Assembly: GCA_022701365.1 (NCBI GenBank)
Contig: JAKUHH010000103.1
Location: 124,001-188,000 of the forward strand
Origin: Mycocentrospora acerina
Lineage: Eukaryota > Ascomycota > Dothideomycetes > Pleosporales
Length of the DNA: 64,000 nucleotides
Direction: 5' to 3'
Shown: positions 34,370 through 44,436 of the stretch, piece by piece
Numbering within the stretch: the stretch's first letter is position 1
Layout: every line of letters starts with the position of its first letter
Notes under the pieces: model-generated
The model's database searches: none
What the model was told of the DNA's origin: nothing
Seen by the model: only the letters and a program-made list of their open reading frames with translations
Program-made: the position numbers and the translations under genes

Positions 34370-35836
34370 CTATGTTGTGCTCTGCATGTCTGTCCTCCCC
34401 GCGAACTTGGCCTCTTTCAACCTCTCCTCCCCGACCAAAAAACTATCAGGAAACCACACCGGCTTCTTACCATCCACCATCATGTTCACGAGTGCCTCTG
34501 CACTTTTCAGACATAAAACCATCCCGTGTCCGTTGAAGCCTGCAGAAATCCATAACCCCTTCTGTCCTGGCACTTGGCCCACAAACGGCCGGCCGTCTGC
34601 CGTCGCGCCCATGATGCCTGTCCATTCCTGCACTACACGAGTCTCTTCGTCATCATGGCCCCAGGCGTCCTTGCCGAAGAGACCTGTCAGAGTACCGCGC
34701 AGGTATTGGGAGACACGTGGATTGAGACGGCTATCGTCTACAGTCCCATATTCACTTGCTCCTGCGTTTGCGAGCCGGCCGAGTCCGCCACCTATAATGA
34801 TATGCTGGGTACCATCTTCCCGTGGGCGAGGGATCATGTACTCGTATCCTTCTTTGTAGATGAACGAAAATGTCGTTTCTAGGGGACACGGGAGCGTCGT
34901 GCCCTCACCGGGTCGCTGAGCGGTGATTTGTCCGCGCAAAGGCACAATGGAACCTTTCATTTGACTTAGCAGATAGGAAGTGTACCCGTTGGTGGCGAGA
35001 ATGACGTTGCCAGCGGTGATGATGTTGTGTTGGGTGAATATGTCCCACAGTGGTTGCTTGGCATCAGGCGTGGTCGGGGAAGATGGGAGGATGTCGTGGA
35101 CTGGCGTATTGGCGCAAATCTGTAGACCTTTGTGCACAAGGGTTTTCAGGATCCCCGTCGTGAAGCGGTAGGCATGGATTCGGCCGGCGGGGTAAGAAAA
35201 GGCACCGGCTAGGGCTTCGGGTGATGCGTTGAAGGTATTGTTATTGGAGGGCGAAATGGGGAACAATGTTAGGGCAGAGGGTTTATCGTGGATGGAATAA
35301 TCGGCCATTTTCCCTTGCTTCCTCTCTTCAGCCGTGGCGTCGGCGCACAGGGCTTGGATTGCAGTTTTGCCATTCTCAAAGGCAGCGGCATCGTATATCA
35401 GGTCTACGGTATTGCAGAGGTGACTTTCACATTCAATGTCCAGTTCTCTCGCCAGACTGTGTGTGTCAATAATATTTTCATACTCCAATCTCGCAATCTT
35501 GAGGGCCTCGTCCTTTCCCAGCTCTCGAACATGTTGCAAGTAGGTGCGGTAGCTGGCTGCTTTTGTGTGGCCTCCGTTGCGACCTGTAGCGCCGCTACAA
35601 ATTTCACGTGCTTCTACCAGGACCACTCGAGCACCCAGATTTCTTTTGATGATATTGTGCGCGATGAGTGTTCCGGATATGCCAGAGCCGATGACGGCAT
35701 AGTCGTAAGGTTGTGTTGTGTTGTCTACTTCGGGCTCGACGACATTGGCTAGAGGCGACTTGGGATCTTGCCAGTATGAGGGGAGAGGCTTGTTGACCGG
35801 TGGGCCAACGGGGATACGTCCTCTTCCTTCCATCAT
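34370..35836 (-). CDS. FAD-dependent oxidoreductase of the DAO family
   Basis: Single-exon protein of 488 aa. The dinucleotide-binding motif YAVIGSGISGTLIAHNII lies near residue 45, followed by VVLVEAREICSGATGRNGGH, typical of D-amino-acid-oxidase/glycine-oxidase-like flavoproteins. C-terminal motifs include EWTGIMGATADGRPFVGQVP and LWISAGFNGHGMVLCLKSAE, which close the FAD site. No signal peptide; the C-terminus (DMQSTT) is not a clear peroxisomal signal. The substrate, probably an amine or amino acid, cannot be read from sequence. A second ATG directly follows the first (MMEG). Its tail-to-tail position with the 2-hydroxyacid dehydrogenase is suggestive, since an oxidase releasing a 2-oxo acid could feed a reductase (inference). 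Confidence 0.9.
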   Translation of the reverse strand: MMEGRGRIPVGPPVNKPLPSYWQDPKSPLANVVEPEVDNTTQPYDYAVIGSGISGTLIAHNIIKRNLGARVVLVEAREICSGATGRNGGHTKAASYRTYLQHVRELGKDEALKIARLEYENIIDTHSLARELDIECESHLCNTVDLIYDAAAFENGKTAIQALCADATAEERKQGKMADYSIHDKPSALTLFPISPSNNNTFNASPEALAGAFSYPAGRIHAYRFTTGILKTLVHKGLQICANTPVHDILPSSPTTPDAKQPLWDIFTQHNIITAGNVILATNGYTSYLLSQMKGSIVPLRGQITAQRPGEGTTLPCPLETTFSFIYKEGYEYMIPRPREDGTQHIIIGGGLGRLANAGASEYGTVDDSRLNPRVSQYLRGTLTGLFGKDAWGHDDEETRVVQEWTGIMGATADGRPFVGQVPGQKGLWISAGFNGHGMVLCLKSAEALVNMMVDGKKPVWFPDSFLVGEERLKEAKFAGRTDMQSTT

Positions 35837-36212
35837 CTGTGTATGATATGCGAGTGATGAGATGAGATCTAGAGCTCAGACATGAGTAGGCAGCATGTTT
35901 CGAGTGAAGCGGGATATGCTCGCATGTACCTGCCGCTTTGGGGTCAGCGCATAGGGGGGGTGCAATTATGAACACTATATATATAGATAGAGCGGGGAGG
36001 CTCAAGAACATCTTTCATACGTCATGCTTAGTTACGATTGGTTGGCATGTGAAATGTGTGGCTTTTCATAGCCAGGCTATCTACACTATCGTAGGCTACT
36101 CCAAGCATGGAAGGCAGCTGCAAAGCCATCATCAACAGATGGAGTGTGGTTATGGGAAGTATTGACCTCTACTTGTTTCTTACTATCAAAATTGCCGCAC
36201 ACAGTTTGACCT
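35837..36212. other. 376-bp intergenic
   Basis: Presumed promoter of the FAD oxidoreductase and 3' flank of the CUE-domain gene. It includes a short TA-alternating stretch near 35975-35990. No gene seen. Confidence 0.45.
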
Positions 36213-37843
36213 TTATTTAGCATCCTTTAACAGCGCCTCAGCAACAGCATCCTTCTGGCCAACACTCCCACTTTGAGCGGCAGGCTTCAGTTCTCCAGAT
36301 GGCGCATCCTTGGCTTGAGCCGCCTTCTTCAGCCTCTCCGTGTCGTCGGGGCTGATGTCCTTTGTCCTTGTCTCATCGTCGTCGCTGTCACCAAGACTGA
36401 AAGGGTCGTGATCCTCGGGCTCAGGATGGGGAGCGACCGAGGTCAGGGGCTGCCACTTCTTACCGCCAGACTTTGTTTGACCGCCGGGCAGGTTGGAGGG
36501 TGAGGGATTTCGGTAGAGGGCGTCAACTTCGTCGACGGGGCCACTTTGGGGCGGGGCGACGGGTGTGGGCTTGAAGAGGTCAGGGTTTGCGTGGGGGCGA
36601 TTTGGCCTCTGCCCGGATGCTGACGATTATGTTGTCAGTAGCATTTCATGTTATTTACGTGAGTGAGTGTGGGAGTGAGTGAGTGAGTGAGTGAGTGAGT
36701 GAGTGTGGGAGTGAATGTACGAGGTTGCACTGCGTCATTGCTTACCATCGTTGTCGCGCAGCTCTAGCTGGGCAAAGTCGTCGCCGAGGACTCTGTTGTC
36801 TGCATCGTAGCGGTTGTGGTCTTGGGAGCGGCGCTGCTCAGCCGACTTGCGGATGCCGTGGAGCTGGTCGGATTGCGAGGAGCCAAAGTTCTGTCGCTGC
36901 TGCGAGGGCCGCGAGGCAGTATTGTTGGGGCGGGCGTTGTCGTTGGGATACGAGGTGGGGTTGCCGTACTGATCGTACTCGTCTGCGTCGCCGTCGAGTT
37001 TTTTGCGGATCTGGGTGAGGCCCGTGTTCCACAGACTGGAGAGGGTCTGCTGTGTCTCCTTGAAGCCCTGTTCGATTTGCTTGCGGATCTCGGGCAGGTC
37101 GTCGTCGAAGAAGCTGTGCTCGCGGCCGTCGGGGTCGTTGGGCCGCTGCTGGCGGCGCTGTGCATCGCCCTGGCGCTGCTGCTGGTGCTGCTGGTATTGC
37201 TGCTGGTGCTGCCGGGGAGCACCCTGGGCCTGGTAGTGCTCGGCCAGCTGGCGGGCGTAGAGCTCGTCCTGCTCGAGCTGGGTGCGCGGCTGGGCCTTTG
37301 GCTGGGGCCGCGGGGGCTGGGGCGGGGGCGTCTCTTCGCGGCGGAAGTTGGGGTCCGACATGCTCAGCAGGGCGTTGAAGGCGGGCTCGACCTTGCCGTT
37401 GCTGGCCACCAGGACGGCCTTGATGACCTTTGTGTCGATGTCGGGAAAGGCCTCGATCAGCGTGTTCTCGGCCTGCTGCGAGGGCGACGTGGGCCGCGGG
37501 GGCTTGGGCGGGGGGATCTCGGTGGCCTTGTCGTCAAAGTGCACGGCGTGCTTGGGCGACTTGGAGGGCGGCGGCGGCGTGGGCGAGGGCGAGGCGGGGG
37601 GCTTGGGGGTGTCGTGGGCAGGCGACACTCCGCTGGCGTCGTTGTCGTCGTCCCAGTCGAGCTCGCGTGCTGTCGTGGGGCTCTCGGGCGGCTGCACAGG
37701 CGTCAGCACAGCGCAGCACAGCGCGGCACAGCACCGCACCGCACCGCACAGCACCGCACAAGCGGGCACGGCGGGGGGAGGAGCATGCACATGCACGCGG
37801 GAGTGCGCACCTTGTCTGCGCTGGCCGTCTTTTCCGACGACAT
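36213..37843 (-). CDS. CUE-domain ubiquitin-binding protein, Cue5-like
   Basis: Predicted adaptor of about 461 aa; yeast Cue5 links ubiquitinated aggregates to Atg8 in autophagy. Exons (minus): 37843-37811, 37691-36746 and 36619-36213 (1386 nt). The 11-codon first exon (MSSEKTASADK) is spliced by a 119-nt intron to PPESPTTARELDWDDDND. The CUE domain spans about residues 73-115: AENTLIEAFPDIDTKVIKAV and NALLSMSDPNF. A Gln/Pro-rich stretch follows, then a conserved helix near DDDLPEIRKQIEQGF with SSLWNTGL, and an acidic C-terminal segment DPFSLGDSDDDE. Possible Atg8-interacting sequences include the DDFAQLEL segment near residue 315 (inference). Both introns contain repeats: CAGCACAGCGC units at 37705-37760 and GTGA units at 36661-36712. 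The long minus-strand frame starting at 37988 is not the true start. Confidence 0.88.
36661..36712. repeat. GTGA microsatellite inside an intron of the CUE gene
   Basis: A near-pure run of GTGA units (TCAC on the transcribed sense) lies within the second intron of the CUE-domain gene, between its donor at 36745 and acceptor at 36620. Confidence 0.9.
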
Positions 37844-38019
37844 GATGGCGGCAAGTGTGGTGGTGGTGGTGGATGCTGAATGTGCAGGTGGATGCTGCTG
37901 GGTGCTGGGTGCTGGGTGCTGTCGAGGCAGCAGCAGCGTGATGCAACAACGGCTGTGGCGGCGTCATGCCATGGCCGTTGTCAGCCACAGGGGGGTATGC
38001 GCCACAGATGGGAGGGTGG

Positions 38020-38410
38020 AAGTCATAGTGGTAGATATGGAATGGCAGTCACAGGGGCAGACATGGTATGGCAGTCATAGTGGTAGACATGTTTGGCCGT
38101 CACAGTAGTAGACATGGCATAGCAGTGGTGGTTGTAGAAGAGACGGCAGTCACGTGTTGTAGCAGGCATGGCATGGCAATCACGGTGGCAGACACGGCAG
38201 CCATGGAAGTAGACATGACAGTCACAGTAGACATGGCCGTGGTAGTCACGTGCTGTGCGAGGCATGGCAGGCATGGCTTGGCATGGCAGTCACAGTAGAC
38301 ATGGCATGGCAGCCACGGTGGTAGACACGGCAGTCACGTGCTGTAGTAGGCATGGCACGACAGTCGCCGCAGTAGACATGGCAGTCACACCATTCTGTGG
38401 CCACGGCAGG
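38020..38410. repeat. Degenerate minisatellite of about 390 bp
   Basis: Many diverged copies of a 26-30 bp unit with core GGCAGTCACAGTRGTAGACATGG. Variants such as GGCAGTCACGTGCTGTAGTAGG suggest a higher-order pair. It lies upstream of the CUE-domain gene. No coding potential is expected. Confidence 0.8.
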
Positions 38411-39526
38411 TGGTTGTACATGTGCAGCCACATCTATATATGCACAGCCAAATTCATCACTAGCCATCATCACCAACATCACCACCATGACCAAGAGTAT
38501 GAACATGAACATGAACATGGCCATGACCATGACCATTACCGTGACTAATCACCACCACAGCCATTCGACGCCACCAGGCTCAAGGCCCCCCGCCCCACCA
38601 CAAAAGACCCACCAACGACCAACGACCCACAGCCCACGACCCTGCCCACGTCACGTGCATGCCATCACCACCACCACCACAAACAAGGCTGACGTGGGTC
38701 CACACGTCCAAATGTCCACCTTCTTAACACTCGCATGTAACATGCCCGGCCATGGCCCTGCTGCAGTCAGTGCGCTCTCCTCTCTCTCATCGGTCCCGGC
38801 TCTCTGCCTACCATCGCACCAACCTCCATCGCTTGCTGGGAACCTACCGTTCGTAAAGTCCAACAATGCACATACTCCTGCCCATCACAACTTGCCCTTC
38901 ATCAGCTCTGATCGCCCTGCACATCCCCACAGAGTTCTGGCACACACTCGCACTCACCGCCAGCAGCTGCGGGGATGCGGCCGTGGCTTGCCCCGTCTCT
39001 ACATGGTCCTGGTAATGGTGCCTACCTACCCACAACTAGCTGTTCTTGCACACAGCGCCACTGCCCATGGCCTCGTCATCCCCGTTTCACCCATGATACC
39101 CTTCCCTGCATGCCCAATCTGGCTATTGACAGAGCCCCGTCCCATCCTTCTTTGCCAGCTTACTTGCATCGGCTGCATGAATGCGAGAGCCTCCGCCGTG
39201 CCAAAACACCGCTGATCCTGTCACTAGAACCTTAGCACCCAGGCACCTCCACCCTTATGCGCAACCTACCGTTAGATCACGCAAAGACACACAGACGCAG
39301 TTGCTGCTGGGCACAGGCACAGGCCTTTCGCCAATCACACCCATCGGAACGCTCGCCACACATGCGATTACTGACGCCCTCTACTCCCCCAACAAACGCC
39401 CAAACACGAATCAAGCACAAATCTTCCTTCAGCCGTTGCACCAAGGCCCAAATGAGCCTTTACCTGCCCTGGCACCGAGACCCTGTCCAACATGTCGAAT
39501 TTTCCATGCAGTCCCACTTCTTCTTC

Positions 39527-39538
39527 TCCTTCTTCTTC

Positions 39539-39571
<33 letters not shown>

Positions 39572-39595
39572 GTCGTCGTCGTCGTTGTCGTCGCT
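39527..39595. repeat. TTC, TCA and TCG triplet runs
   Basis: Three adjoining trinucleotide runs. On the minus strand they give a poly-Asp/Glu frame (39368-39778) and on the plus strand poly-Ser frames. The repeats alone explain these frames. Confidence 0.85.
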
Positions 39596-40251
39596 GCTTC
39601 CAATCCCATCTGAATCCCCTTGTTGTGTTCCCTCCATACCATGTATCCCATCCAGTGACACCTTGCCGTTGACCTTGACGTCTAATGCACGGAATCGACC
39701 CGCTTTGAAGATCGTCTGGTGGATGCAGCTGAATCCTTTCGCAAATCGGCCCTTGACTCTGGCTTTCGGGTCGGCCAATCAGGGATAGGCTGAGCCCAAA
39801 TACCACCGACAAGGATGATCCATCCTTCCGATGCACATCACCACTCTGCCTTCACTGCCATTGGGCCGCACTGAACATGCTGTGCCTGGAACGACCTCCT
39901 CCCGTGCATCTACTAAACTCCCCCGAAGATCTTCCACGTGTATCACCTAAATGTGCACGACTCGCAAAAAAACAGAACCAATCATCTATTTTACCAAACT
40001 TTATTTTGACTCGAGCATCTGTCATCTCGACGGCGCGCCTCCTGAACCCGCATTCTAGTTTTTGCTACGATACATCTCAGACATGAAAAGCGCGACGTCT
40101 CCACTCCTTCTGACGAACGCCAGTTCCAAAGTCTGGTTGCTCATGCTACCCTGCATAACATTTGATTGTTCGCTCGGTCTCTGAGACCCTCATTCTCTCC
40201 CCCCCCCCTTCTCCAACTCCACCAAATTCAGTCCTACCCATCACCTGTATC

Positions 40252-41813
40252 ATGAACGATGAGTACCACGAAAACTCTTCATTCAAGCCCTGGGGACCAC
40301 TCATTTCACCAAACTATGTCAACGAGCCTATAAAAAATGTCGACATCACTGTCGCCTCCATAGTATGGGCATTGACTTTGATCAACGGTGGCGTTGCAAT
40401 CTGGATGGGATGGGCACAGACCAGAGGCTCTCGTTCCCCGTTGAGGAGTGTTTATGTCTGGATGATTTGGCTGGAGCTGTTTGTGTCGCTGGTCATGGGA
40501 TTGGAATGCTATTTACATCTCCTGAAGATTATCAAGCCGAGTAAGTCTATCGTCACCCCAAGCTCCAGAACTACTCATTAACAAGACGCCAGGCTTCGCT
40601 TTCTACTTCACCATACGTAAGCCCCTCAAAATCGCTTGATGACTAGCTTATTTTCAGCGTCAGTGCCTAACACAAGTAGTGTTTTGGTGGTGTATCCAGG
40701 TTCAGTTGCTGTTACAGATCATCATCAATCGTATTCGCATCATTGTGCCTGACCGTCGGCACTCGAGAATGATCATGATTGCAACAGCCGTATTCGTAAC
40801 TCTTATCAACATCAGCGTTTTCAACATTTGGATCCCGGCCCGTTTGCAAATTAGTCACCGGTACGTCTTCACAGCTTCGCTCTAGCAACCTGATCCCCGA
40901 AATAATGAGGCAAACTCTGTCCTAACTTTGCCCAGATACCACGTCATCAATGAATACTGGGATCGCACTGAGAAGGGCCTTTACCTGTTTGTTGACGCTG
41001 CGCTCAACTGGTACTTTTTGAAAACTGTAAAGACGAATCTCATCAACAACGGCCTCACGAAATACAACAAGCTGGTCCGCTTCAATCAGCGCATGGTTGG
41101 CATTTCACTTCTGATGGATGTCATGATTATCGCCGCCATGTCTATTCCTAACTCTTTCGTGTAAGTGCCAAAATCCACTTCCTTCTACTTGCGCAACCAT
41201 GCTCACTGTTGGTAGATACATCCAGTTTCACCCTCTTGCTTACCTTGTTAAACTCAACATTGAAATGACCATGGGCAACCTCATCAAACGTATTGCCATC
41301 TCGGCCTCGCGTCGCCCTGGAAAAGCCGCCCTCGCAGACGAATTCAAGTCCTCGTCCAACCGCTCTACCACTGGTCATAAGTCTGGCGGCCCCACAAATC
41401 TCAAATCTCAACGTCGCTCGTCCATCCACGAACTTGCAAGTGTCATCTCTTACAAGGCGGATTCCCACGCTACTGATCGCGTCGTAAGCCTTGCCCCCAT
41501 GGCCAACCAAATTAAGGAAACCCGCGAGGTCATTGTCAGCACAGAGCCCAATCCTTTCTTTGATAAGAAACGCCGTGGCTCCGAGGTCGAGATCACGGGC
41601 GCCTACACGAGCAAGAGGGAAAGGGAGAAAGAGCAGGGTGTTGCTGTGAGCGAGACGCCCATTGCCAGGAGCAAGAGTCTGGAGAGTGTATTGGAGGGTG
41701 ACGAAAGCATTAGGAGTGCGCAGATAGTTATGCGAACACCCGCCGACAGCGATGATGAGGCGGCATTAGTAGGACAGGCGAATCGGGGGTGGAGAAGAAA
41801 TTCGCCAAGTTGA
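40252..41813 (+). CDS. Fungal multispan (about 7-TM) integral membrane protein of unknown function
   Basis: Membrane protein of about 438 aa. Exons 40252-40540, 40593-40616, 40680-40860, 40936-41160 and 41216-41813 (1317 nt); exon 2 is only 24 nt. Hydrophobic segments include NVDITVASIVWALTLINGGV, MIWLELFVSLVMGLECYL, FYFTI with WWCIQVQLLLQIII, MIMIATAVFVTLINISVFNI, EKGLYLFVDAALNWYFLKT, and MVGISLLMDVMIIAAMS with LAYLVKLNIEM. The final 170 residues are a soluble Ser/Lys/Glu-rich cytoplasmic tail. The topology resembles fungal GPCR-like or 'integral membrane' proteins without assigned ligand. The start at 40252 is preferred to an in-frame ATG 90 nt upstream because the latter adds a Pro-rich segment before the conserved region. 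The exon 3 acceptor could also be 3 nt upstream. Confidence 0.82.
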
Positions 41814-42067
41814 TGGATGGGTGGTGCAACATTAGAATATTCCAAATACTCCTTTTAACAGCGATAATTTCTATACGAATTTTACCGTCACGATATCATG
41901 AGATGGTCAACAATATATTTCTTAATTTTTCTTGGAGGCCATAAATGTTACATTGCGCTACAGTAACACGTGTAACTGTCAATGCAATCACAACCAAAGT
42001 CGCAAGATTGGACTCCTGAATGTAACCATCCATCGCGCTGTTCGGGTTTCTCCGTGTTGCCTTCTAC

Positions 42068-43933
42068 TCAAGCAATCCCCTCTTCAATACCCTTTATTTG
42101 CAACGCCAAGATTCTACTAAAATATCTCGAAATCGCCAGGTTCCCGCCCATGAACCACAAACCCGCATGTCCACTTCTCTGCCACATGGTTCTGAACTCG
42201 CCCTCTTGGTCAAACCCCCACACATCACTCACCTTGTCGGCGACCTCATCGCCAAATATCTCTCTAGCTTGCGTTCGCATATTCTGGTATCCTGTTGCAA
42301 AGACAATCTCGTCTGCGTCCAGAGTTGTGCCATCTGCAAACTCGATGCCGTGGGGGAGGATGCGCGTGATTTCCTGGCCTTGCTTCACTTTAATCTTGCC
42401 GTCGATGATCAGCTGGGAGCATCCGACATCAATGTAGTACCCGCCTCCGCGCTGGAAATACTTCATCGTAAGTCCCGCGCCCATTGGCCCGTCATCGAGC
42501 GCGAATCCCGCTGCGCGCAGACCGTCCAAAAGTTTCTTGTCATGCTCACGCTGCGCATTGGTGACTTTTCTTTGCTGCGCTTTCAGCAGCGCGCTGGGCA
42601 TGCTCCAGTTCATAATGTCAGCATCTTCGACTGGCGGAGCATTTTCGTCGTAGAGGCCCTTGAGACCAATGTCGCAAATTGCATCCGAAGAGACGACGCA
42701 TGTTGTGCTGCGCTGGATAATGGTAGTATGGTAACCCTTTTCGTAAAAGTCCTGTGCAATGTCATGTCCAGAGTTACAGCAGCCTACTACAATAGCGCGC
42801 TTCCCTGCAGACGACGGACTGGCGCCAGGGTGCTCGGAGCTGTGGCACAGACGATCGCCAGCGAATAGCTCTACGCCTGGAACTGAAGGCCAGTTCTTCT
42901 TTCCCGAGTGGCCCGTAGCTTGCACAATATGCTTTGGGTGCAGGGTATTGATCGAAGTGCTGCCGTCAGCTTTGCGCCGTGAGACGCTAACAGTCCACTG
43001 ATTTTGGGTTTCGTCCCATGAAGTGGATACAAGATCGGTCGAGGTCCAGGCGTTTAGTTCCAAAAGGTTCACGTACGCTTCGAACCATTCGCCCAGCTTA
43101 TCTTTTGGTGTGAAAACCGGCCAGTGGGGGGGGAACGGGATGTAAGGCAAGTGATCGTACCATACCGGATCGTGAAGGACAAGTTGACGGTATCGCTTCC
43201 GCCAATTATCACCAACACGCTCATTACTGTCGATGATTAGGGCAGGCACATTTAACATTTTCAGTCGGGCTGCAACTGTAAGGCCCCCTTGACCCGCGCC
43301 AATGATGAGCACCGCGGGATCAATCTCCTCCTTTTCACCTTCCCTTTGCTCTTTCCAGTTTCTTCGGTTCGGATCACCACCGTGCTTGACTCCTCTTGGT
43401 CGTCGACTTCTCACAGGCTCTTCATGACCCTTGAGTTCAGTTAATGCCGTGTAGAGCGTGAAGATCTTCCAGTCTCCGCTTTCCTCTGCTAGATTTATTA
43501 CGCCCTCGCCACGACCAACATCCGTCTCAAACTTGAAGAAGAAAGATATGCCATTCACATCGCCCCAGCCATCAATTGGTCCGAACTTTGGTGCCCTGAA
43601 TGCCGTACTCTTGTCAACCTCCAATTTCGAGAGCTGGTGCTTGCTTGAATCCAGATATTCTATGATCGCATGACTGCCTTTCACTGTCCGGAGCTCCCAT
43701 GTCAGAGCAAGGTGATCTCGCCAGTAGCTGTTATCTTTGAGAAAGAGGCTAGCTACAGCTGGGTTGTTATTTTCTGATATCGCACCGTTGAGCTTAGTGA
43801 TGACTTCACAGGCCACTTTGACGGCGTCGATAGATTTGTTGGTTGAAGTTGCTGGATATTCTCCAATAGTCAAATTGACAGAGCCTAGCTCGGGGCGTTC
43901 ACTCGAAGGAATGGATGCGTCACCTACACCCAT
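42068..43933 (-). CDS. Flavin-containing monooxygenase-like protein with N-terminal NTF2/SnoaL-like region
   Basis: Single-exon protein of 621 aa. Residues about 40-170 look like an NTF2/SnoaL-type fold (VIEKLNGA-like start, YWRDHLALTWELRTVKG, DGWGDVNGISFFFKF). The FAD motif VLIIGAGQGGLTVAARL lies near 208. FMO-type motifs follow: RVGDNWRKRY, HIVQATGHSG (an FMO-signature-like motif), AIVVGCCNSGHDIAQDF as the NAD(P)H site (GxxNSG) and FATGYQNM (ATGY). The architecture matches fungal FMO/YUCCA-like enzymes that oxygenate small substrates with NADPH and O2; the substrate is unknown. The promoter carries a 6-2-6 inverted repeat at 44141-44154. The next genes on the same strand are a Dal5-type transporter, a quinone-oxidoreductase-like enzyme and a MOCOS-like PLP protein. 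Confidence 0.92.
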   Translation of the reverse strand: MGVGDASIPSSERPELGSVNLTIGEYPATSTNKSIDAVKVACEVITKLNGAISENNNPAVASLFLKDNSYWRDHLALTWELRTVKGSHAIIEYLDSSKHQLSKLEVDKSTAFRAPKFGPIDGWGDVNGISFFFKFETDVGRGEGVINLAEESGDWKIFTLYTALTELKGHEEPVRSRRPRGVKHGGDPNRRNWKEQREGEKEEIDPAVLIIGAGQGGLTVAARLKMLNVPALIIDSNERVGDNWRKRYRQLVLHDPVWYDHLPYIPFPPHWPVFTPKDKLGEWFEAYVNLLELNAWTSTDLVSTSWDETQNQWTVSVSRRKADGSTSINTLHPKHIVQATGHSGKKNWPSVPGVELFAGDRLCHSSEHPGASPSSAGKRAIVVGCCNSGHDIAQDFYEKGYHTTIIQRSTTCVVSSDAICDIGLKGLYDENAPPVEDADIMNWSMPSALLKAQQRKVTNAQREHDKKLLDGLRAAGFALDDGPMGAGLTMKYFQRGGGYYIDVGCSQLIIDGKIKVKQGQEITRILPHGIEFADGTTLDADEIVFATGYQNMRTQAREIFGDEVADKVSDVWGFDQEGEFRTMWQRSGHAGLWFMGGNLAISRYFSRILALQIKGIEEGIA

Positions 43934-44140
43934 ATTGGCTATTTTCGCTCGATTTTATAAGCAGTATGAGATGCAAGGGTGGCTATGTCAGGGCTGATTG
44001 ATCAGGACGAGAAAGGATATATATTCCAAAGCGCACAAATCTAAGATTTTGGTCTAGACTATACCGAATACTGTCTTGAAGGCTGAATTTATTTTCTATG
44101 AAGTTGCCAGCGTTATGATGCGAGGGATTGCTCGGCAAAC

Positions 44141-44154
44141 TCCCCGTGCGGGGA
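44141..44154. promoter_or_regulatory. Inverted repeat TCCCCG-TG-CGGGGA upstream of the FMO gene
   Basis: Perfect 6-bp arms with a 2-bp spacer, 208 bp upstream of the monooxygenase start. Paired CGG-type triplets are the usual target of Zn2Cys6 dimers. The assignment is inference. Confidence 0.4.
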
Positions 44155-44436
44155 AGCGATGCATCACCACAGACTTAACGGCACACGTCACTCGTATTCC
44201 GCATCAACTTGCTTAACTAGGGAACTCGTTCGGCTTACGCTTTTGAGTTACTCCAACTTGCGGATTACTACTTCTGGCCCTCATTGATCGTGCGATTCAC
44301 GCCGTGTGTCAAGGTCAAGCCATATTTTGCCATAGTGTATACCTATTCGCTCCACTGTCATATCCTTCCAAGGAATGAGGCGTGTTTTTAGCCACTGAAG
44401 CGAATTTCCATCCATTTTGAGCAACGCACATACAGC

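Larger units (their letters stand above)
37844..40251. other. 2.4-kb gene-free intergenic with minisatellite and triplet runs
   Basis: It starts with the CUE-gene promoter, then a degenerate minisatellite (38020-38410), C/A-rich DNA without convincing genes (38550-39500), and TTC/TCA/TCG runs near 39527-39595. The long frames here are repeat-driven (Met/Asn, Ser or Asp runs) and exist on both strands at once. The last 150 bases are the leader and promoter of the membrane-protein gene. Confidence 0.5.

Noticed and set aside
36816..38108. 430-codon plus-strand frame opposite the Cue5-like gene
   Set aside because: Antisense of a Gln/Pro-rich, GC-rich coding exon, giving Leu/Val/Gly-rich nonsense. 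The minus strand has a clear CUE domain and splice sites.
39368..39778. Minus-strand 136-codon frame with KARVKGRFAKG (CCT-motif-like) and a long Asp run
   Set aside because: The Asp/Glu run is produced by TTC/TCA/TCG triplet repeats, the short basic match is too small to define a domain, and plus-strand frames of equal length overlap. It is left open but unsupported.
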